DNA of 17,174 bases, from positions 1 through 17,174 of the forward strand of contig LOES01000252.1 in the NCBI GenBank assembly GCA_001515955.1. The letters are read 5' to 3'. The position numbers and the translations under genes were made by a program. Source of the stretch: Clostridia bacterium BRH_c25. GTDB lineage: Bacteria > Bacillota_A > Clostridia > Lutisporales > Lutisporaceae. The notes under the pieces are model-generated. The model was not told the origin of the DNA. It was given only the letters and a program-made list of their open reading frames with translations, and searched no databases. Of the stretch, positions 14,784-17,174 are shown in pieces; positions within the stretch are counted from its first letter, which is position 1; every line of letters starts with the position of its first letter.

Positions 14784-16325
14784 GTGAAATATCTTATAGG
14801 TACGGATATTGGAACATCAGGCACCAAAACAATCATTATGGATACCCAGGGAAACCTTATATCCTCAGACCTGCAGGAGTATGATGTTTTGACACCGAGG
14901 AACCTGTGGGCGGAGCAATGGCCGGAGGTATGGGTGGATGCAGTGAAACGCTCAATTCGAAATGCCAAAAATAAAACAAAATGTAATCCGGAAGATATAA
15001 AGGGTATCTGTATAAGCGGGCTTTATGGCGGTTCCGGTATTCCGCTGGATGAAAATATGAATCCTGTGCGCCCTTGTTTGATATGGATGGACAGGCGCGC
15101 GGAAGTGGAGCAGAAATGGATTGAAAATAACATCGATTTGAAAAGGCTTTATGAAATTTCTCATAATGGAACGGATCCGTATTATGGTTATACAAAAATT
15201 CTCTGGATTAAAAACTATGAGCCGGAAAACTGGGCTAAGACCAAGTTGTTTCTGCCACCAAATGCCTATGTAATTTATAAGCTGACGGGAGACATTGCCA
15301 TTGATTATTCTTCTGCAGGCAATATAGGCGGCATTTTTGACCAGAAAAAACGGGCATGGTCGGAAGAAATGATGGGTGCTATGGGAATTCCAAGAAGTAT
15401 GATGCCTGAAAGAATTGTTGAATCCAGCGATATAGTTGGCGGCTTAACATCAGAAGCAGCAAAGGAGCTGGGGCTGCAGGAAGGGACGCCGGTATGTGCT
15501 GGTGGAGTTGACTGCGTTGTGGCAACGCTGGGGCTGGGTGTTTTCGAGCCCGGATGTTATGTAGCGGCTATTGGCACGTCCATGTGCGCTGCGCTGGTTC
15601 ATGATCATCCGATAAACGCCAAAGGGTTGATTGAAATGCCTTATGTGAAAGATGCGAGCAGGCTGTCCTATTCCTTTGGAGGCGGCGCGACTTCCGGAGC
15701 ACTTCTAAAATGGTTCCGGGATAATTTTGCAAGAATGGAAAAGCTGGAGGAGGATCAGGGTGGTGAAAATGCTTATCAGGCACTGGATAAAGCAGCTGCA
15801 GATATTGCTCCTGGCAGCGACGGATTGATAGTTCTTCCATATTTTATGGGCGAACGTAGCCCCGTCTGGGATGTTAACGCAAGAGGGAACATATTTGGAT
15901 TGACACTTTATCACACGAGTGCACATGTATATAGAGCATTTTTAGAAGCGGTAGCATATTCCCTGCGACATTCCATGGAGAGTGCCAACACCGAGCTTGG
16001 CGATTATATTCTAGTGGCTGGCGGTGTTGCAAAATCAAAACTATGGCGTCAGATCATTGCGGATGTAACAGGTTATCCGATAGTATGCCCTATCAATGAT
16101 GTTGAGGCAAACCTTGGAGATGTTATTCTTGCCGGCGTGGGTACCGGACTGCTGGACTACAGCAAGGTAAAGGATTGGCAGGTGCTGGGCGATAAGATCA
16201 TGCCAAATAAAAAGGCACACGAAATCTATAGTAAGTATTATAAACTCTATCATTCGATCTATGCTCATTTAAAGGAAGACATGGAACAAATCGCCGAGCT
16301 TGGCAAAACAAAGGATCAGAGCTAA
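14784..16325 (+). CDS. FGGY-family carbohydrate kinase of unknown specificity
   Basis: Sugar kinase of 513 residues. The first ATPase-fold strand is GTDIGTSGTK. The catalytic base is D243 in AGGVDCVVATLG. Later nucleotide-site motifs are AAIGTSMC, FGGGATSGALLKWF, PYFMGERSPVWD and VAGGVAKSKLWRQI. Where the xylulokinase at 6706 has Met-His-Gly, this protein has Y81-G82-G83 (SGLYGGSGIPLD), so it probably phosphorylates something other than D-xylulose. Translation starts at GTG with AGGAGG eight bases upstream. It is the last gene of the TRAP operon, and no aldolase or dehydrogenase accompanies it, so its product probably enters central metabolism directly or is handled elsewhere. Alternatives are kinases for another ketopentose, a tetrulose, a polyol or an aldonate. 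Confidence 0.9.
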   Translation: MKYLIGTDIGTSGTKTIIMDTQGNLISSDLQEYDVLTPRNLWAEQWPEVWVDAVKRSIRNAKNKTKCNPEDIKGICISGLYGGSGIPLDENMNPVRPCLIWMDRRAEVEQKWIENNIDLKRLYEISHNGTDPYYGYTKILWIKNYEPENWAKTKLFLPPNAYVIYKLTGDIAIDYSSAGNIGGIFDQKKRAWSEEMMGAMGIPRSMMPERIVESSDIVGGLTSEAAKELGLQEGTPVCAGGVDCVVATLGLGVFEPGCYVAAIGTSMCAALVHDHPINAKGLIEMPYVKDASRLSYSFGGGATSGALLKWFRDNFARMEKLEEDQGGENAYQALDKAAADIAPGSDGLIVLPYFMGERSPVWDVNARGNIFGLTLYHTSAHVYRAFLEAVAYSLRHSMESANTELGDYILVAGGVAKSKLWRQIIADVTGYPIVCPINDVEANLGDVILAGVGTGLLDYSKVKDWQVLGDKIMPNKKAHEIYSKYYKLYHSIYAHLKEDMEQIAELGKTKDQS

Positions 16326-16343
16326 AATACCAATGAATATTAA

Positions 16344-16378
16344 AAAACGAACCTGACGATATTTTCGTCAGGTTTTTT
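16344..16378. terminator. Bidirectional terminator between convergent genes
   Basis: AACCTGACGA (16350-16359) pairs perfectly with TCGTCAGGTT (16365-16374) around a five-base loop. Six Ts follow on the + strand, and AAAAAACG before the stem gives a T-run on the - strand. It ends the kinase transcript and probably also the - strand gene at 16398. Confidence 0.88.
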
Positions 16379-16397
16379 GCTGAGATGTTGCGCAGAA

Positions 16398-16718
16398 CTA
16401 CCACCACCATATTGGCCAGAATAAGCTTCCCAAGCCTATTATTAAGAGGGCGGCACCTAGCAATCCGAAGAATCCGAAATTTCCATATCCTAAATATCTG
16501 CCGTTCATGTCATATAATTTATAGCCGTCGTAATATCCGAGGGGCATACCGTTAATTGCACGGACATATCCATCATATACATAAACCAAAGGGTTTGAGT
16601 ATTTATCATATATCACATAACCATCAGTATAACCTACAATATTACGACTTGCGTCATAAATAATGTTTTCATCAACATAACCAATAAGTCTATTCCGGGC
16701 GTCATATGCCTTTTCCAT
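16398..16718 (-). CDS. Small repeat protein with C-terminal membrane segment
   Basis: Function unknown; 106 residues. Residues about 4-80 are four to five imperfect units of 14-18 residues, each with an IYD or LYD strand, a turn of N/G residues and a GY(-)DGY-like end. This resembles the short beta-repeat layout described as a beta-flower fold, a comparison from memory. Residues about 82-101 form a Gly-rich hydrophobic segment, and the protein ends PIWWW. There is no signal peptide, so it may be a tail-anchored protein with the repeats in the cytoplasm. I start at 16718 because a perfect AAGGAGGTGA (16723-16732, - strand) precedes that ATG; an in-frame ATG at 16754 lacks such a site. It stands alone between two terminators. 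Confidence 0.75.
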   Translation of the reverse strand: MEKAYDARNRLIGYVDENIIYDASRNIVGYTDGYVIYDKYSNPLVYVYDGYVRAINGMPLGYYDGYKLYDMNGRYLGYGNFGFFGLLGAALLIIGLGSLFWPIWWW

Positions 16719-16853
16719 AATATCACCTCCTTGTATTTGCTTTCTATAGACCAAAGGAATTTTCTTTCCCAGTTACTATATATGTAACATGGACATATTA
16801 TGTTATTAAAGATTTGTATAAGCATAGGGGAAAATATAAAAATAGTTAAATAG

Positions 16854-16888
16854 AGAGCAGGTAATCTATTCGGATTACCTGCTCTTTT
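16854..16888 (-). terminator. Terminator between the two - strand genes
   Basis: GAGCAGGTAATC (16855-16866) pairs perfectly with GATTACCTGCTC (16873-16884) around a six-base loop, and A16854/T16885 extends it. On the - strand it lies just after the stop codon of the fibronectin-type gene and is followed by T-rich sequence; on the + strand it is followed by TTTT, so it could work both ways. The 85 bases between the start region of the repeat protein and this hairpin presumably hold that gene's promoter, which I could not place. Confidence 0.75.
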
Positions 16889-16906
16889 ATTGAAAAGCGC
16901 TTGGAA

Positions 16907-17174
16907 CTATTGCTGCGAAGCAATCAACAGGGATGCTTTTGTTTTAATTGTTACCTGGTTGCTCTCATATACGGTTTTGCCCGATATGTCAAAGCCCTGC
17001 ACGCAATAGGTGTATGTCCCTCCCGGCTGAAGCTTTTTGTCAGTGAAATTATTGGAAGAGCTTCTTGCAACCTCTGTATCATTGCGATAAACAATGTACC
17101 CGGCTATGTCAGCATCAGCTACTGTGCTTCCCCAGTCAAGCTTAACAGTGGTATAGCCTGCTTCAGATGCCTTT
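16907..17174 (-). CDS. C-terminal fibronectin type III-like domain, partial gene
   Basis: Only the last 88 codons are in the window; the gene continues past the right edge on the - strand and has no start here. The visible protein has the strand pattern of a fibronectin type III domain: VKLDWGSTVADADIAGYIVYRNDTEVARS, then FTDKKLQPGGTYTYCVQGFD and a final strand SNQVTIKTKAS, with the core Trp and the Tyr pair in place. It ends in a short tail LLIASQQ before TAG, with no sortase or membrane anchor. In Clostridia such domains usually end large secreted glycoside hydrolases or surface proteins, so a secreted enzyme is likely. The rest of the gene is needed to say which. A terminator hairpin follows. 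Confidence 0.82.
   Translation of the reverse strand, partial: KASEAGYTTVKLDWGSTVADADIAGYIVYRNDTEVARSSSNNFTDKKLQPGGTYTYCVQGFDISGKTVYESNQVTIKTKASLLIASQQ

Noticed and set aside
16891..16904. TGAAAAGCGCTTGG, resembling a catabolite-repression (cre) site.
   Set aside because: It has one extra base compared with the symmetric cre core and lies between a stop codon and a terminator, not near a promoter.

Overview
The window looks like the chromosome of a low-to-moderate GC, saccharolytic Clostridia-type Firmicute. Reasons: strong AGGAGG-type ribosome sites, AT-rich spacers, U-tailed hairpin terminators, Pro-rich lipoprotein substrate-binding proteins, a YesN-type AraC response regulator and a fibronectin-III protein at the edge. 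No rRNA, tRNA, CRISPR array or mobile element was seen. Nearly everything is on the + strand until about 16.33 kb.

Region A (153-1803): a YesN-like response regulator (REC plus AraC helix-turn-helix) ending in a clear terminator. A partner histidine kinase is not in the window and may lie to the left.

Region B (2031-8229): a sugar or polyol ABC import and catabolic operon. It has a two-domain ATPase, an RbsC-type permease, a lipoprotein binding protein, a zinc polyol dehydrogenase and a xylulokinase, ending in a strong terminator. The simplest reading is uptake of an unphosphorylated pentitol such as xylitol or D-arabitol, oxidation to D-xylulose, then phosphorylation to D-xylulose 5-phosphate. 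A 34-base palindrome between the binding-protein gene and the dehydrogenase gene probably lowers expression of the two enzymes. No xylose isomerase is present.

Region C (8281-16374): a second, separately regulated catabolic operon. A GntR/FCD regulator, whose promoter carries two GTATAC palindromes flanking the -10 box and which may give a leaderless mRNA, is followed by a cupin, a TRAP lipoprotein binding protein, a second related cupin, a sugar-isomerase-like TIM barrel, the TRAP small and large membrane subunits, a second diverged TIM barrel and an FGGY kinase. The kinase lacks the xylulokinase Met-His-Gly motif and has Tyr-Gly-Gly there. The import, isomerise/epimerise, phosphorylate logic is clear, but the substrate is not, and this is the most likely place for an undescribed pathway.

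Region D (16398-17174): on the - strand, a small protein of repeated Tyr-Asp/Gly-Tyr units with a C-terminal membrane segment, then the 3' end of a gene encoding a C-terminal fibronectin-III-like domain that runs off the right edge. A bidirectional terminator separates this region from the kinase.
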